Position numbers and translations under genes: made by a program | Part shown: piece after piece, positions 26,010-40,164 of the stretch | How the letters are laid out: the number at the start of each line of letters is the position of its first letter | How positions within the stretch are numbered: position 1 is the stretch's first letter | Notes under the pieces: generated by a model | Database searches by the model: none | Told to the model about the DNA's origin: nothing | The model's input: only the letters and a program-made list of their open reading frames with translations | NCBI RefSeq assembly: GCF_003416895.1 | Contig: NZ_QVIO01000002.1 | Span: 310,001 to 374,000, forward strand | From: Duganella sp. BJB476 | GTDB taxonomy: Bacteria; Pseudomonadota; Gammaproteobacteria; Burkholderiales; Burkholderiaceae_D | Direction of reading: 5' to 3' | DNA: 64,000 bases

Positions 26010-26434
26010 AATACATGCCGTATTAAATAAACGCTGACAAAACCAGCCGCCATAAAGATGGCGGTCGCCGCAATTGAGCGCGGGGAAAGCCGGGATATTC
26101 CACATACGCCATGTCCGCTGGTGCAACCGGATCCGTAACGCGTGCCCACGCCGACCAGCAAACCGGCGGCGATCAATACGCCATAATCCGCATCGATTTG
26201 CGCGTGGGGCCAAGCGTAAAACGCGCCATAGACCAAAGGCGCCAATATCAAGCCACCGACAAACGTAATACGCCACAGAATATCGCCCTGCACCGGCCGC
26301 AACAGGCCGCCAATAATTCCGCTAATGCCGGCTATCCGGCCATTCAACAAAATCAGCAGCGCCGCCGCCGCGCCGATGAGTACGCCGCCCAGCAAGGCGG
26401 ACCATGGTGTGAAGTTCAGGCTATCGATGACCAT
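26006..26434 (-). CDS. YeeE/YedE-family transporter half, PmpA-like
   Basis: 142 residues with four hydrophobic segments ([89 protein letters not shown]). The conserved [20 protein letters not shown] carries the sulfur-handling cysteines. It is translated first and is coupled to the second half by a four-base overlap. PmpA/PmpB-type pairs import sulfur compounds; the usual BigR regulator or a rhodanese is not adjacent here. Confidence 0.87.
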   Translation of the reverse strand: MVIDSLNFTPWSALLGGVLIGAAAALLILLNGRIAGISGIIGGLLRPVQGDILWRITFVGGLILAPLVYGAFYAWPHAQIDADYGVLIAAGLLVGVGTRYGSGCTSGHGVCGISRLSPRSIAATAIFMAAGFVSVYLIRHVL

Positions 26435-26495
26435 TCAAAGCTCCCGGTGCTACGCGCCAGAAAGCGGCGCGAACAAGCTAATTGTTGGCATAATT

Positions 26496-27200
26496 CTACT
26501 CTCCCAGCAGGGCCAGGGACTCCAGCCATGCGGCTTTCCAGGGGCGCAGGTCAGCTTGCGTGGCGAACGCTTTTTTCAAGTGCGACATGGGCACGCGATA
26601 TACATCATTCAATCCCAGGGCCAGCGTGACGGGATTCCAAAGGTGGGTATTTTTTCCGGCCCGTGAATTCTTTCTGACCCTGGCGCCATCGTCGCCGAAT
26701 ATACCGATACCGCTAGCCAGCGACTTCTCCCAATCCAACTTGGCCATGCCGCCAAAGGTACGGAGGGTTTCTTCCCTGGTCAGTCCTTTGAGAACCTCCC
26801 TCGGTGGCGCCACCACCACTTCCTCTTTCGGATGCAATATATTCTCGAGTAACTCGGCTATATCCCTTTGAAAGAAACGCAGCGCCTCCAAAGGCATGGT
26901 AATACCCGGCGGCTTCAGTTTGAAGGAAATCCGGTCCGAGTCGCGCGTCATACGAATTAACACGTCGGCGCTGCCTTCGGCCAATCGTTTGGTATCTTCG
27001 ATATAGAATATCGGCGCCGGGTACCGGGTTATTCCCTCGGCAAATAATCCGGCATGGGCTTCCGAATAATCCAGCCAGACATGCGGTGTCGCCCCTGCTT
27101 CCAGCAAGCGCGCCAGATTCCATGGCGTGCCGGTCTTTTCACTTAGCCAAGAGCAGGCTTCCTCGGTGGTGGCATTGTTGGGCAGCGTGCCGGATGTCAT
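26496..27200 (-). CDS. Unrecognised protein, 234 aa
   Basis: I do not recognise this protein. The N-terminus (TEEACSWLSEKTGTPWNLARLLEAG) looks like a small helical DNA-binding or adaptor motif, and the middle is acidic and beta-rich. The C-terminus has LWNPVTLALGLNDVYRVPMSHLKKAFATQ, a helical repeat reminiscent of phage or integrated-element regulators. No signal peptide or membrane helix. It uses more A/T-ending codons than neighbouring genes. It lies 9 bases downstream of the VirK/YbjX gene on the same strand, so the two are probably an operon. It could belong to a transferred segment. Confidence 0.65.
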   Translation of the reverse strand: MTSGTLPNNATTEEACSWLSEKTGTPWNLARLLEAGATPHVWLDYSEAHAGLFAEGITRYPAPIFYIEDTKRLAEGSADVLIRMTRDSDRISFKLKPPGITMPLEALRFFQRDIAELLENILHPKEEVVVAPPREVLKGLTREETLRTFGGMAKLDWEKSLASGIGIFGDDGARVRKNSRAGKNTHLWNPVTLALGLNDVYRVPMSHLKKAFATQADLRPWKAAWLESLALLGE

Positions 27201-27209
27201 TTTCTTCTT

Positions 27210-28202
27210 TCAGGATTTTCGAATACCGAAGTGTACCAATAATGCGGGATCTTTAAGCGAAACCGCAGGGTATGAAATTTCCCGAAGAAAATTACGTCCC
27301 AAAGTGTCCACCACTTCGGCCCGAAACCTCCTCTTGGCCAGCGTTCGGGAACGATGTTTCTGCTGGATTTCCTCGATCGGTTTTTCAGAAACGCCCAGTT
27401 GGTATGAAAACAGGCCTGACGGGGTCGCGTGTGCGCCGATATTTGTCCAGAACGCGTCGTAATCGAAAAGACATTCCGATTCATCGAAGTCCTTTCTCTT
27501 CGACAATTGCTCGCTGTTGCAAACGCCTACTATGGTCTCAATTGAAAATGGTTTGGCGATGGATTCCGTAGCACTGATCAGCAAGCGCGCGGGAGTAATG
27601 TCATGCAAAAGTTTGGTGGCCGCCCTCACCTTGTCGAACTGGTCGGGTACGCCTTGCACACGCCCAATAAAAATTACATCCTTGGCATCTTTAACATCAA
27701 AGTATTTTTTTGCTATCTGGTTCGGCACCAGGGTCATGCACAGTATGTAGATTGGCACCCCGTCCACTTCAAACATCAGGGCAAGGTCGCCTTCATGGTC
27801 CAGCATGCGCTTCGGACGGTTTAAATCGTGTGGAAATGTCATCCGAATGCTGAACTTCGTCCCATCCTTCTGAAATTCCCATAGCAGCGGCTTCTCGTCA
27901 AACAAGCGCGGAAAGAAATTGACAGGGACAACGCTGGCAAACACGCGGTAGTGATGGTGGACGATAGCCAGTGCATCCCGGATGGACAGCGAAGAAAACA
28001 AATAGTTGCTGCGCAAATATTTGTACTTTAGTTCGGGATGCACGCTTGACAGTGCGACCAAGCGCGCCCCCGACAAAAGGCTGCGCAACTTGATATGGCC
28101 GCGAAGATTCTTGATGAGTGGAAAAAATCTATGTACGAGCCGCAACTTCGCGCTGGCCCAAAATTCGCTAAGCAAATTTTGCTTAATTGAGATGTTTTCC
28201 AT
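27210..28202 (-). CDS. VirK/YbjX family (DUF535) protein
   Basis: 330 residues. The family's landmarks are visible: RLVALSSVHPELKYKYLRSNYL, ALAIVHHHYRVFAS near 80-95, the RPKRMLDHEGDLALMFE segment, IYILCMTLVPN, VIFIGRVQGVPD and the C-terminal LAKRRFRAEVVDTL. VirK (Shigella) and YbjX are cytoplasmic proteins tied to envelope modification, antimicrobial-peptide resistance and virulence-factor export, with unknown biochemistry. Codon usage is AT-richer than most of the window. The start is preceded by an AT-rich region, and its likely operon partner is the unrecognised 234-aa gene. Confidence 0.85.
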   Translation of the reverse strand: MENISIKQNLLSEFWASAKLRLVHRFFPLIKNLRGHIKLRSLLSGARLVALSSVHPELKYKYLRSNYLFSSLSIRDALAIVHHHYRVFASVVPVNFFPRLFDEKPLLWEFQKDGTKFSIRMTFPHDLNRPKRMLDHEGDLALMFEVDGVPIYILCMTLVPNQIAKKYFDVKDAKDVIFIGRVQGVPDQFDKVRAATKLLHDITPARLLISATESIAKPFSIETIVGVCNSEQLSKRKDFDESECLFDYDAFWTNIGAHATPSGLFSYQLGVSEKPIEEIQQKHRSRTLAKRRFRAEVVDTLGRNFLREISYPAVSLKDPALLVHFGIRKS

Positions 28203-28529
28203 TTGAATCGTTAATAAGTTAAAAGGACGACAACCATCACGTTGAGGAAATATTCAAATTCATATCGCAACGTAACGTAAAGTAACTCAATGTATCATGT
28301 TGAAATACAATTGTCTTGGGAATAACATTACGCATCCGCAATGTTCGTTGAAATGAGTCTATGAAAATGAATTTTGTTCAAGCACGGCGGCTTGGCGGGG
28401 AGGCTGACGAGCGATCCGGTCGATGAGCGGCGCTTTTTATTGAAAATATTTCAGCTGGAGAAAACAGGAGCAGGCACTGCACGCAAACCAGCACACGGCC
28501 ATGCGGAAGTTACTTAAAGAAAGGATGTT
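28203..28529. other. AT-rich intergenic stretch without a gene
   Basis: This 327-base stretch lies between the VirK/YbjX start and the tRNA-Arg 3' end. It is AT-rich over its first half and contains no convincing ORF, tRNA or hairpin terminator. It probably holds the leftward promoter of the VirK/YbjX gene. No direct repeat of the tRNA 3' end was found here. Confidence 0.5.
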
Positions 28530-28606
<77 letters not shown>

Positions 28607-28679
28607 ATATGCTCGCGGCAAGAATATGCTGCGGAAATGAAAAACGGGCTGTCTTTCGACAACCCGTTTTAAAAGTTCT

Positions 28680-28756
28680 TGGTCGGAGTACAAGGATTCG
28701 AACCTTGGACCCCCTGGTCCCAAACCAGGTGCGCTACCGGGCTGCGCCACACTCCG
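28680..28756 (-). tRNA. tRNA-Pro (anticodon TGG)
   Basis: A 77-base cloverleaf with encoded CCA and acceptor CGGAGTG/TACTCCG (one G-T wobble). The anticodon stem CCTGG/CCAGG surrounds loop TTTGGGA, giving TGG at 28720-28722. The T-arm contains GGTTCGAATCC. It lies 73 bases upstream of tRNA-Arg on the same strand and downstream of glmM, and the pair may share a transcript. Confidence 0.97.
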
Positions 28757-28827
28757 AAGACAGTATTCTAACGCCTGGCTCCCGCTACGTCAATGAGCAC
28801 CCTGCGAATTATTACACTGCTGAAATT

Positions 28828-30177
28828 TTACGCAGCCAACTGAGCTTCCACTTTGTCCGCAATGCGGCGCGCCATCGACTGCGCATCGCTGGCGTTACGA
28901 GCTTCGACCATCACGCGTATCAAAGGTTCCGTGCCGGAGGCGCGGATCAGCACACGGCCGCTGTCGCCCAGCTCGCGCTCGACCAGTTCCTTTTCCGCGA
29001 CCATGGCGGCGTTCTTGGTCCAGTCGAAGCCTGGCGAGACGCGCACGTTGACCAGCGTCTGCGGGAAGATCACCAGCTCGCCGGCGCACTGCTCCAGCGA
29101 TTTGCCGGCGCGCTTCAGCGCCGACAGCACTTGCAGCGCCGAGATGATGCCGTCGCCGGTGGTGTGCTTGTCCAGGCACAGCAGGTGGCCGGAGCCCTCG
29201 CCGCCCAGCAGCCAGCCCTTGTCCTTCATCACTTCCAGCACGTAGCGGTCGCCGACCTTGGCGCGCGCGAAGCCGATGCCCTTCTCTTTCAACGCCACTT
29301 CGACCGCCATATTGGTCATCAAGGTGCCGACCGCGCCGGCCACCGGGCCGGTCGCCAGGCGATCCATCACCATCAGGTACAGCAGCTCGTCGCCGTTGTA
29401 CAGGCGGCCGTTGGCGTCGCACATGATCAGGCGGTCGGCGTCGCCGTCCAGCGCGATGCCGAGGTCGGCGCCGTGGGCGCGCACGGCGGCGGCCATCGCT
29501 TCCGGGGCGGTGGCGCCGTGGCCCAGGTTGATGTTGAAGCCGTCCGGCTTGTTGCCGATGGCGATCACTTCAGCGCCCAGCTCGTGGAACACGTGCGGGG
29601 CGATGTTGTAGGCGGCGCCATGGGCGCAATCGACCACCAGCTTCAGGCCGCGCAGGTCCAGCTCGTTCGGGAAGGTGCTCTTGCAGAATTCGATGTAGCG
29701 GCCGTGGGCATCGTCCAGGCGCTTGGCGCGGCCCAGTTTTTCCGACGCCACGCAGTCCATCGGCACCTCCAGCGCGGCTTCGATCTCCAGCTCCACCGCA
29801 TCCGGCAGCTTGGTGCCCTGGTCGGAGAAGAATTTGATGCCGTTGTCCTGGAACGGGTTGTGCGAGGCCGAAATCACCACGCCGGCCGACAGGCGCAGCG
29901 CGCGCGTCAGGTAGGCGATGGCCGGGGTCGGCATCGGGCCGGCCAGCATGACGTCGACGCCGGCGGCCGAAAAGCCCGCCTCCAGCGCAGCTTCCAGCAT
30001 GTAGCCGGAAATACGGGTGTCCTTGCCGATCAGGACAGTCGGACGCACCGCACCGCTGCGAGCGCCGGCCAGGACCTTGCCGGCAGCATAGCCGAGACGC
30101 ATGACGAAGTCCGGCGTGATCGGCGATACGCCCACTAGGCCGCGGATGCCATCGGTTCCAAAATATTTACGTGACAT
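28828..30177 (-). CDS. glmM: Phosphoglucosamine mutase
   Basis: 449 residues. It converts glucosamine-6-phosphate to glucosamine-1-phosphate for UDP-GlcNAc and so feeds peptidoglycan and LPS. The phosphoserine loop is [17 protein letters not shown], with the catalytic Ser in SAS near 102. The metal-binding DGDADR segment and the sugar loop GGEGSGH, then [15 protein letters not shown] at the C-terminus, are all present at standard positions. The N-terminus [10 protein letters not shown] is canonical. It follows folP by 12 bases in the conserved ftsH-folP-glmM order. Confidence 0.98.
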   Translation of the reverse strand: MSRKYFGTDGIRGLVGVSPITPDFVMRLGYAAGKVLAGARSGAVRPTVLIGKDTRISGYMLEAALEAGFSAAGVDVMLAGPMPTPAIAYLTRALRLSAGVVISASHNPFQDNGIKFFSDQGTKLPDAVELEIEAALEVPMDCVASEKLGRAKRLDDAHGRYIEFCKSTFPNELDLRGLKLVVDCAHGAAYNIAPHVFHELGAEVIAIGNKPDGFNINLGHGATAPEAMAAAVRAHGADLGIALDGDADRLIMCDANGRLYNGDELLYLMVMDRLATGPVAGAVGTLMTNMAVEVALKEKGIGFARAKVGDRYVLEVMKDKGWLLGGEGSGHLLCLDKHTTGDGIISALQVLSALKRAGKSLEQCAGELVIFPQTLVNVRVSPGFDWTKNAAMVAEKELVERELGDSGRVLIRASGTEPLIRVMVEARNASDAQSMARRIADKVEAQLAA

Positions 30178-30189
30178 TGTGTGTTCTCT

Positions 30190-31041
30190 TTATCGTTGTA
30201 GGTTAGTTCCTGACTGCCATACTTTTAGCGCATCCACCGTTTCCGCCACATCGTGCACGCGCACGATCAGCGCGCCCTGCGCCACCGCCGCCAGGGCGCC
30301 GCCGACGCTGCCGGCCATGCGTTGCTCGACCGGCTTGCCGGTCACGGCGCCCACCATCGATTTGCGCGACAGGCCGGCCAGCAGCGGCATGTCCAGTTCG
30401 GCGATCAGCTGTCCGGTGGCTTTCAACAAGGCGTAATTATGCTCCACAGTCTTGCCAAATCCAAAACCCGGATCGATGCAAAGTCGACGCGGATCAATGC
30501 CGGCCGCCGTCAGCGCCTCGATGCGCTCGCGCAGGAAACCGGTGACTTCAGCCACCACGTCGCTGTAGCTGGGCGCCAGCTGCATGTGCTGGGGATCGCT
30601 TTGCATGTGCATGATACACAAGCCGCAGTCGCTGTCGTGCACCGCAGCGATGGCGCCGGGCGCGCGGAAGCCGTTGATATCGTTGATCATGTCGACCCCA
30701 GCGATGATGGCTTCGCGCATCACCTCTGGCTTGTAGGTATCGACCGAGATGGCCGGGCCGAGGTCGCGCAGCGCGTACAGCACCGGCATCACGCGCTGCA
30801 ACTCCTGCTCCAGCGGCAGCGGCGGCGCGCCGGGGCGGCTGGACTCGCCGCCGACGTCGATGATGTCGACGCCGTCCAGGATCATCTGCTCGGCATGGGA
30901 AATGGCGAACTCCAGCGACTGGTGCTGGCCGCCGTCGGAAAACGAATCGGGGGTGACGTTGAGGATGCCCATCACGCGGGCGCGGACGCGGTCGCCCCGC
31001 CACGGATAGTTGAAACGGCCGAACTGTAATGTAGATCGCAT
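30190..31041 (-). CDS. folP: Dihydropteroate synthase
   Basis: 283 residues. It joins para-aminobenzoate to hydroxymethyl-dihydropterin pyrophosphate in folate synthesis and is the sulfonamide target. The signatures VMGILNVTPDSFSDGG, IIDVGGESSRPGAPP, SVDTYKPEVMREA and MINDINGF are intact, followed by IDPGFGFGKTVEHNYALL and LAGLSRKSMVG. The TIM-barrel length is normal. It sits between ftsH (73-base gap) and glmM, as in many beta- and gammaproteobacteria. Confidence 0.98.
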   Translation of the reverse strand: MRSTLQFGRFNYPWRGDRVRARVMGILNVTPDSFSDGGQHQSLEFAISHAEQMILDGVDIIDVGGESSRPGAPPLPLEQELQRVMPVLYALRDLGPAISVDTYKPEVMREAIIAGVDMINDINGFRAPGAIAAVHDSDCGLCIMHMQSDPQHMQLAPSYSDVVAEVTGFLRERIEALTAAGIDPRRLCIDPGFGFGKTVEHNYALLKATGQLIAELDMPLLAGLSRKSMVGAVTGKPVEQRMAGSVGGALAAVAQGALIVRVHDVAETVDALKVWQSGTNLQR

Positions 31042-31114
31042 GGATAACCGGAAGAAAAATAAAAAAAGGGCGAGGATCGCTCCCCACCCCTCTGTCTTGC
31101 TACTCAGCCACGTA

Positions 31115-32998
<1,884 letters not shown>

Positions 32999-33065
32999 GA
33001 AAACTCCTTGGATGCAGGGCGCATCTTTTAACCGATAGCTAGAAACCCGATTTTACTCGCAATAA

Positions 33066-33091
33066 GCAGGCGGTGCCAGAAGCCCGCCTGC
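33066..33091 (-). terminator. Hairpin between rlmE and ftsH
   Basis: GCAGGCGG pairs perfectly with CCGCCTGC over 8 bp with a 10-base loop. Read leftward it is followed by TTATTG, a weak T-run. It may terminate rlmE transcription partly, upstream of the ftsH promoter. Confidence 0.4.
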
Positions 33092-33200
33092 GCGTGCGGC
33101 CAAAATTCCAGCCGTAAAACACATTATTTGACCAAAATACCGGTGCGATCAAGTCAAAACTGATCTTCACCGTGTCGATGTGCGGCCCAAGCGCCAAATA

Positions 33201-33902
33201 TCAAGGGCGCTCGAGAGGGAAATCGTCAGTTTCTAGCGGCTGGGCCGACATCATGCCGTCGGTCGGGTTTTTCAGGCCGCGCCCCAGCAGGAAAATCTCG
33301 GAAGACTTGTCGCGGCTGGCTTTCGGCTTTTTCTGCACCACGGTTTTGAATTCGCGGCGGAATTTGAGCACGATATCGTTAAAACCCATGTCTTTAAAAC
33401 ATTTCACCAGCAGCGAGCCGGTCGGTTTTAAATGGGCCTGGGAGAATTCAATTGCCAAATCGATCAGATGCTCCATGCGCGCGGCGTCGGCCGAGGCGAT
33501 GCCGGACAGGTTGGGTGCCATATCCGATAACACTACGTCAATCTTTTGACCTTTGACATGATCTTCCAACAACTGCAGCACGTCCGGTTCGCGGAAATCC
33601 CCCTGGATGAAGTGGAAGTCGGCGATCGGCTCCATCGGCAGCAGATCGAGGCCGATCAGCGTGCCGTTGATGCCCCCGCCCTCCTTGCCGGACAGCTTGC
33701 GGCGCACGTATTGCCCCCAGCTGCCGGGAGTGCAGCCGAGGTCGACGATGACCTGGCCGGGCTTGATCAGGTTCTCGTCCTCATCGATCTCCTTGAGCTT
33801 GAAAGCGGCGCGGGCGCGGTAGCCCTCTTTTTGCGCTAATTTCACATAAGGGTCGTTAATGTGGTCGTGTAACCAGTTTTTGTTTAATTTCTTCTTCTTC
33901 AT
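33201..33902 (-). CDS. rlmE: 23S rRNA (uridine-2'-O)-methyltransferase RlmE
   Basis: 233 residues. It methylates U2552 of 23S rRNA with SAM during late 50S assembly. The start [34 protein letters not shown] region carries the catalytic Lys, and the SAM loop [16 protein letters not shown] follows. Then [13 protein letters not shown] (Asp) and [13 protein letters not shown] (Lys) give the K-D-K-E tetrad. The gene is divergent from yhbY with a 43-base gap and upstream of ftsH, the same arrangement as in E. coli. Confidence 0.97.
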   Translation of the reverse strand: MKKKKLNKNWLHDHINDPYVKLAQKEGYRARAAFKLKEIDEDENLIKPGQVIVDLGCTPGSWGQYVRRKLSGKEGGGINGTLIGLDLLPMEPIADFHFIQGDFREPDVLQLLEDHVKGQKIDVVLSDMAPNLSGIASADAARMEHLIDLAIEFSQAHLKPTGSLLVKCFKDMGFNDIVLKFRREFKTVVQKKPKASRDKSSEIFLLGRGLKNPTDGMMSAQPLETDDFPLERP

Positions 33903-33945
33903 TCGCGTAGAATACTGCCTTTAAGGGAACCACTAAAAATATATT

Positions 33946-34416
33946 ATGCAAAAACTTACACCTGTTGAGCGCAGCGCTCTGCGCGCCGAAGCGCATGGCC
34001 TCAAGCCTATCGTCATGATCGGCGAGGCAGGCCTGACAGCCAACGTCCTCAAGGAAATTGCGCTGGGCCTGGACTCCCACGGCCTGATCAAGGTCCGCGT
34101 GTTCGGCGACGACCGTGAAGCCCGTGCCGCCATGTACGACACCATCTGCGAACAGCTCGACGCGTCGCCGGTACAACACATCGGCAAGCTGCTGGTGCTG
34201 TACCGTCCGAAGGTAGAAACGGAAAAAGCCCGTTCGACCTCCGGCAAAGGCCTGCGCGAAGTCACCATCGTCAAGCCTAGCCCAAGCGGCACCAAACGTC
34301 CGTCTGTGACCAAGGTACTGCTCAAGGGGAATGAACGCGTGACGCAAGGCGGCAATATCAAACGCGCCAAGCCACAGCAGAAGTCGACCAAGAAGAGCGC
34401 ACTGGGCTCGAAATAA
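33946..34416 (+). CDS. yhbY: CRM-domain RNA-binding protein YhbY
   Basis: 156 residues. Residues 1-97 are the YhbY/CRS1 domain (LTPVERSALRAEAHGLKPIVMIG, GLTANVLKEIALGLDSHGLIKVRV, GKLLVLYRP), which binds pre-50S ribosomes. A Lys/Ser-rich tail of about 60 residues (KGLREVTIVKPSPSGTKRP ... KSTKKSALGSK) extends beyond the 97-residue E. coli protein and is probably disordered and RNA-contacting. It is divergent from rlmE, another 50S factor, as in E. coli. Confidence 0.94.
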   Translation: MQKLTPVERSALRAEAHGLKPIVMIGEAGLTANVLKEIALGLDSHGLIKVRVFGDDREARAAMYDTICEQLDASPVQHIGKLLVLYRPKVETEKARSTSGKGLREVTIVKPSPSGTKRPSVTKVLLKGNERVTQGGNIKRAKPQQKSTKKSALGSK

Positions 34417-34427
34417 GCCTGGTGCAT

Positions 34428-34453
34428 CGTCCTTTCCCGCCTGGGAAAGGACG
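34428..34453. terminator. Hairpin between convergent yhbY and DUF4149 genes
   Basis: CGTCCTTTCCC pairs with GGGAAAGGACG over 11 bp with a 4-base loop. It sits in the gap between two converging genes, a place for a bidirectional terminator, although no clear T-run flanks either side. Confidence 0.55.
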
Positions 34454-34470
34454 AAACTGTTGATACTGTA

Positions 34471-34953
34471 TTATTGTTTCACCACCAGCCACGCGGCCAG
34501 CAAGCTCTGCACCAGGTAGATGCTGCTGGAAATGCCGTGCAACATGCCGAATTCATTCTTCGCGGCGCCTTCCATCACACCGCCCGGCCCCGCCGCGGCA
34601 CGCAACGCGGCCATCATCGGTTGCAGGCCGAAGTGCGACACCAGCGTGCACGCCAGCATCGTCGAGACGATCAGCAGCAGCATGCGGCGCGTCTTGGCGG
34701 CCGAATTGGCCGCCGAACCGGCGAAGATACCGCCCGTCTCCGCGCCCTTGCTGACCCACAGCAGCGCCAGCATCACCAGCGCGCAGGCAATCGACAGCCA
34801 GGCCTGGTTCTTGAACAGACTGGCGGCGATGGTGCCGGCCAGCACCCGGTCGCTCAGCGTGGCGAACAGCGTCGGCGCGGCCAGATAGCCGACTGCCCAC
34901 AGACTGCCCGCCCACAGCGTCGCGACCAGCAAACGTGTACGCGCGAGCAGCAT
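34471..34953 (-). CDS. DUF4149 membrane protein
   Basis: 160 residues with four hydrophobic segments (TRLLVATLWAGSLWAVGYLAAPTLF, FKNQAWLSIACALVMLALLW, MLLLIVSTMLACTLVSHFGLQPMMAALR, MLHGISSSIYLVQSLLAAWLVV). These carry the DUF4149 spacing and its conserved HG...SxxY late motif. The function is not established. The start codon overlaps the greA stop by one base (TGATG), so translation is coupled. This greA-DUF4149 order is common in betaproteobacteria. Confidence 0.85.
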   Translation of the reverse strand: MLLARTRLLVATLWAGSLWAVGYLAAPTLFATLSDRVLAGTIAASLFKNQAWLSIACALVMLALLWVSKGAETGGIFAGSAANSAAKTRRMLLLIVSTMLACTLVSHFGLQPMMAALRAAAGPGGVMEGAAKNEFGMLHGISSSIYLVQSLLAAWLVVKQ

Positions 34954-35429
34954 CAGATGTATCGCACTTCCAGGATTTCGTATTCGCGCGGGCCGGACGG
35001 CGCCTGCACTTCCACCACGTCGCCGGCCGACTTGCCGATCAGCGCGCGGGCGATCGGCGAGGTCACCGATACTTTGCTCAGTTTCAGGTCCGCTTCATCC
35101 AGGCCGACGATCTGGTAGGTCACTTTCGAGCCAGAATCCAGGTCTTCCAGGTCCACGGTCGACGCGAACACCACGCGGCCATCGGCATCCAGCGTGGTCG
35201 GGTCGATGATTTGCGCTGCGCTCAGCTTACCTTCCAGTTCCGCGATGCGGCCTTCGACGAACGCCTGGCGCTCCTTGGCGGCATCGTACTCGGCGTTTTC
35301 CGACAGATCGCCATGCGAACGCGCTTCAGCAATCGCGTCGATCACGATACGGCGTTCTTTGGTCTTCAACTGGTGCAACTCTTCTTTCAGGAGTTCTGCG
35401 CCGTACTTGGTAAGTGGAACTGAAGTCAT
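34953..35429 (-). CDS. greA: Transcription elongation factor GreA
   Basis: 158 residues from ATG 35429 ([18 protein letters not shown]). The 35474 reading is rejected because GreA proteins start with this coiled-coil. The N-terminal coiled coil ([37 protein letters not shown]) holds the acidic tip that enters the RNA polymerase channel. The C-terminal FKBP-like domain ends [22 protein letters not shown]. It rescues backtracked polymerase. It lies downstream of carB with a hairpin in between. Confidence 0.97.
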   Translation of the reverse strand: MTSVPLTKYGAELLKEELHQLKTKERRIVIDAIAEARSHGDLSENAEYDAAKERQAFVEGRIAELEGKLSAAQIIDPTTLDADGRVVFASTVDLEDLDSGSKVTYQIVGLDEADLKLSKVSVTSPIARALIGKSAGDVVEVQAPSGPREYEILEVRYI

Positions 35430-35460
35430 GTTTATATTTACTCTGTTGTTACAATGGAAA

Positions 35461-35501
35461 ACCACAGAGGCCACGCCAACCTGCAGCGCGAGCTCTGTGG
35501 T
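35461..35501 (-). terminator. Hairpin downstream of carB, upstream of greA
   Basis: ACCACAGAG pairs with CTCTGTGGT, 9 bp with a 23-base loop that can fold further. Read leftward it is followed by TTTTCC, so it may be a weak intrinsic terminator for carAB or lie in the greA leader. Confidence 0.5.
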
Positions 35502-35542
35502 TAAAAGGTACTGTTTCCCGTCACCGAGGCGACGAAAGAACC

Positions 35543-38773
<3,231 letters not shown>

Positions 38774-38774
38774 C

Positions 38775-39938
38775 TTATTTTTTCTCCGTTGCTTCCATCA
38801 TGCCGATGAAGCGGTCAAACAGGTAAGCGACGTCAGTCGGGCCAGGCGATGCTTCAGGGTGACCCTGGAAGCAGAAGGCCGGCGTGTCGGTGCGGGCGAA
38901 GCCCTGCAGCGAACCGTCGAACAGCGATTTGTGGGTTACGCGGCAGTTGGCCGGCAAGGTGTCCGGGTCCACTGCGAAGCCGTGGTTCTGGGACGTGATC
39001 AGCACTTGTTTGCTGTCCAGGTCCTGCACCGGGTGGTTGGCGCCGTGGTGGCCGAATTTCATCTTCAGGGTTTTCGCGCCCGAGGCCAGGCCCATGATCT
39101 GGTGGCCGAGGCAGATGCCGAACAGCGGCAGCTTCTTGGCCATGAAGACCTTGGCGGCGGCGATCGCGTAGTCGCATGGCTCAGGATCGCCTGGGCCGTT
39201 CGACAGGAACACGCCGTCCGGGTTCAGCGCCAGCACGTCGGCGGCGCTGGTCTGCGCCGGCACCACGGTGACTTTGCAGCCGCGCGCGGTCAGCATGCGC
39301 AGGATGTTGCGCTTGACGCCGAAGTCGTAGGCGACCACGTGGAATTTAGGATCGGCGAGCTTGCCGTAGCCTTCGCCCAGCGTCCATTCGGTTTCGGTGA
39401 ACTCGTAGGCCGCCTTGACGGTGACGACCTTGGCCAGGTCCATGCCGGCGATGCCAGGGAAGGAGCGGGCCAGGTCCAGCGCTTGCGCAGCCGACGGCTC
39501 GTTGCCCTGCGTGCCGACCAGGATGGCGCCGGACTGGGCGCCCTTCTCGCGCAGGATGCGGGTCAGCTTGCGGGTGTCGATACCGGCGATGCCGACGATG
39601 TTCTCGGCCTTCAGGTAATCGGACAGCGATTGGGTGGAGCGGAAATTCGACGCCATCAGCGGCAGGTCACGGATGATTAAACCGGCCGTGTGGACTTTAG
39701 TGGATTCGACGTCTTCCGGATTGACGCCGGTATTGCCGATATGCGGATACGTCAGGGTGACGATCTGGCGGCTGTAGGAAGGATCGGTCAGGATTTCCTG
39801 ATAGCCGGTCATGGACGTATTAAAGACCACTTCGCCGGTTGTATGACCGGCGGCGCCGATCGAAAAACCTTTGAAAATAGTTCCGTCAGCAAGGGCCAGT
39901 ATGGCTGGAACGGCAGGGCCAGAAAAAAATGGCGGCAA
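38775..39938 (-). CDS. carA: Carbamoyl-phosphate synthase small subunit
   Basis: 387 residues. The glutamine amidotransferase strips ammonia from glutamine for CarB. The class I GATase triad is present: the Cys in [15 protein letters not shown] and the His-Glu pair in [11 protein letters not shown]. The amino-terminal [29 protein letters not shown] is the signature. I place the start at TTG 39938 (MPPFFSG), because AGGAG lies 6 bases upstream; the TTG at 39944 sits directly against it. No ATG is available nearby, so a TTG start is probable and may limit translation. A strong promoter and a long leader precede it. Confidence 0.97.
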   Translation of the reverse strand: MPPFFSGPAVPAILALADGTIFKGFSIGAAGHTTGEVVFNTSMTGYQEILTDPSYSRQIVTLTYPHIGNTGVNPEDVESTKVHTAGLIIRDLPLMASNFRSTQSLSDYLKAENIVGIAGIDTRKLTRILREKGAQSGAILVGTQGNEPSAAQALDLARSFPGIAGMDLAKVVTVKAAYEFTETEWTLGEGYGKLADPKFHVVAYDFGVKRNILRMLTARGCKVTVVPAQTSAADVLALNPDGVFLSNGPGDPEPCDYAIAAAKVFMAKKLPLFGICLGHQIMGLASGAKTLKMKFGHHGANHPVQDLDSKQVLITSQNHGFAVDPDTLPANCRVTHKSLFDGSLQGFARTDTPAFCFQGHPEASPGPTDVAYLFDRFIGMMEATEKK

Positions 39939-40079
39939 GGGCAACTCCTGATAAAGTTACCGTAGCTGCGCCACGTCAGACGACCGTCGTGTATCCCCCG
40001 CCGTCGCAGGCCAGGGTGGAAGGTCAATTGATGATGGAGTGAGTGGTAGTCGCTACGGTAGAGGTGAGATTGGCTAAAC
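39939..40079 (-). promoter_or_regulatory. Structured carAB leader
   Basis: About 140 bases of leader separate the promoter from the TTG start. TACCGTAGC (39958-39966) and GCTACGGTA (40052-40060) are perfectly complementary over 9 bp and enclose 85 bases. The first arm lies 8 bases from the AGGAG site, so pairing could affect translation. By-eye only. Confidence 0.4.
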
Positions 40080-40085
40080 CTTTGA

Positions 40086-40114
40086 ATTATAACCAAATCT
40101 CCCCTGCTTGGCAA
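40086..40114 (-). promoter_or_regulatory. Sigma-70 promoter of carAB
   Basis: A perfect TATAAT (-10, 40086-40091) and TTGCCA (-35, 40109-40114) are separated by exactly 17 bases on the minus strand. Transcription would start near 40079. Confidence 0.75.
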
Positions 40115-40164
40115 TGGACCGTCGGCGAAATAGCGGCAAAAAAAATCGTTCGGGCGGCTTGTTT

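Noticed and set aside
28203..28529. Possible attachment site at the tRNA-Arg 3' end.
   Set aside because: No direct copy of the tRNA 3' sequence and no integrase gene were found on the low-GC side.
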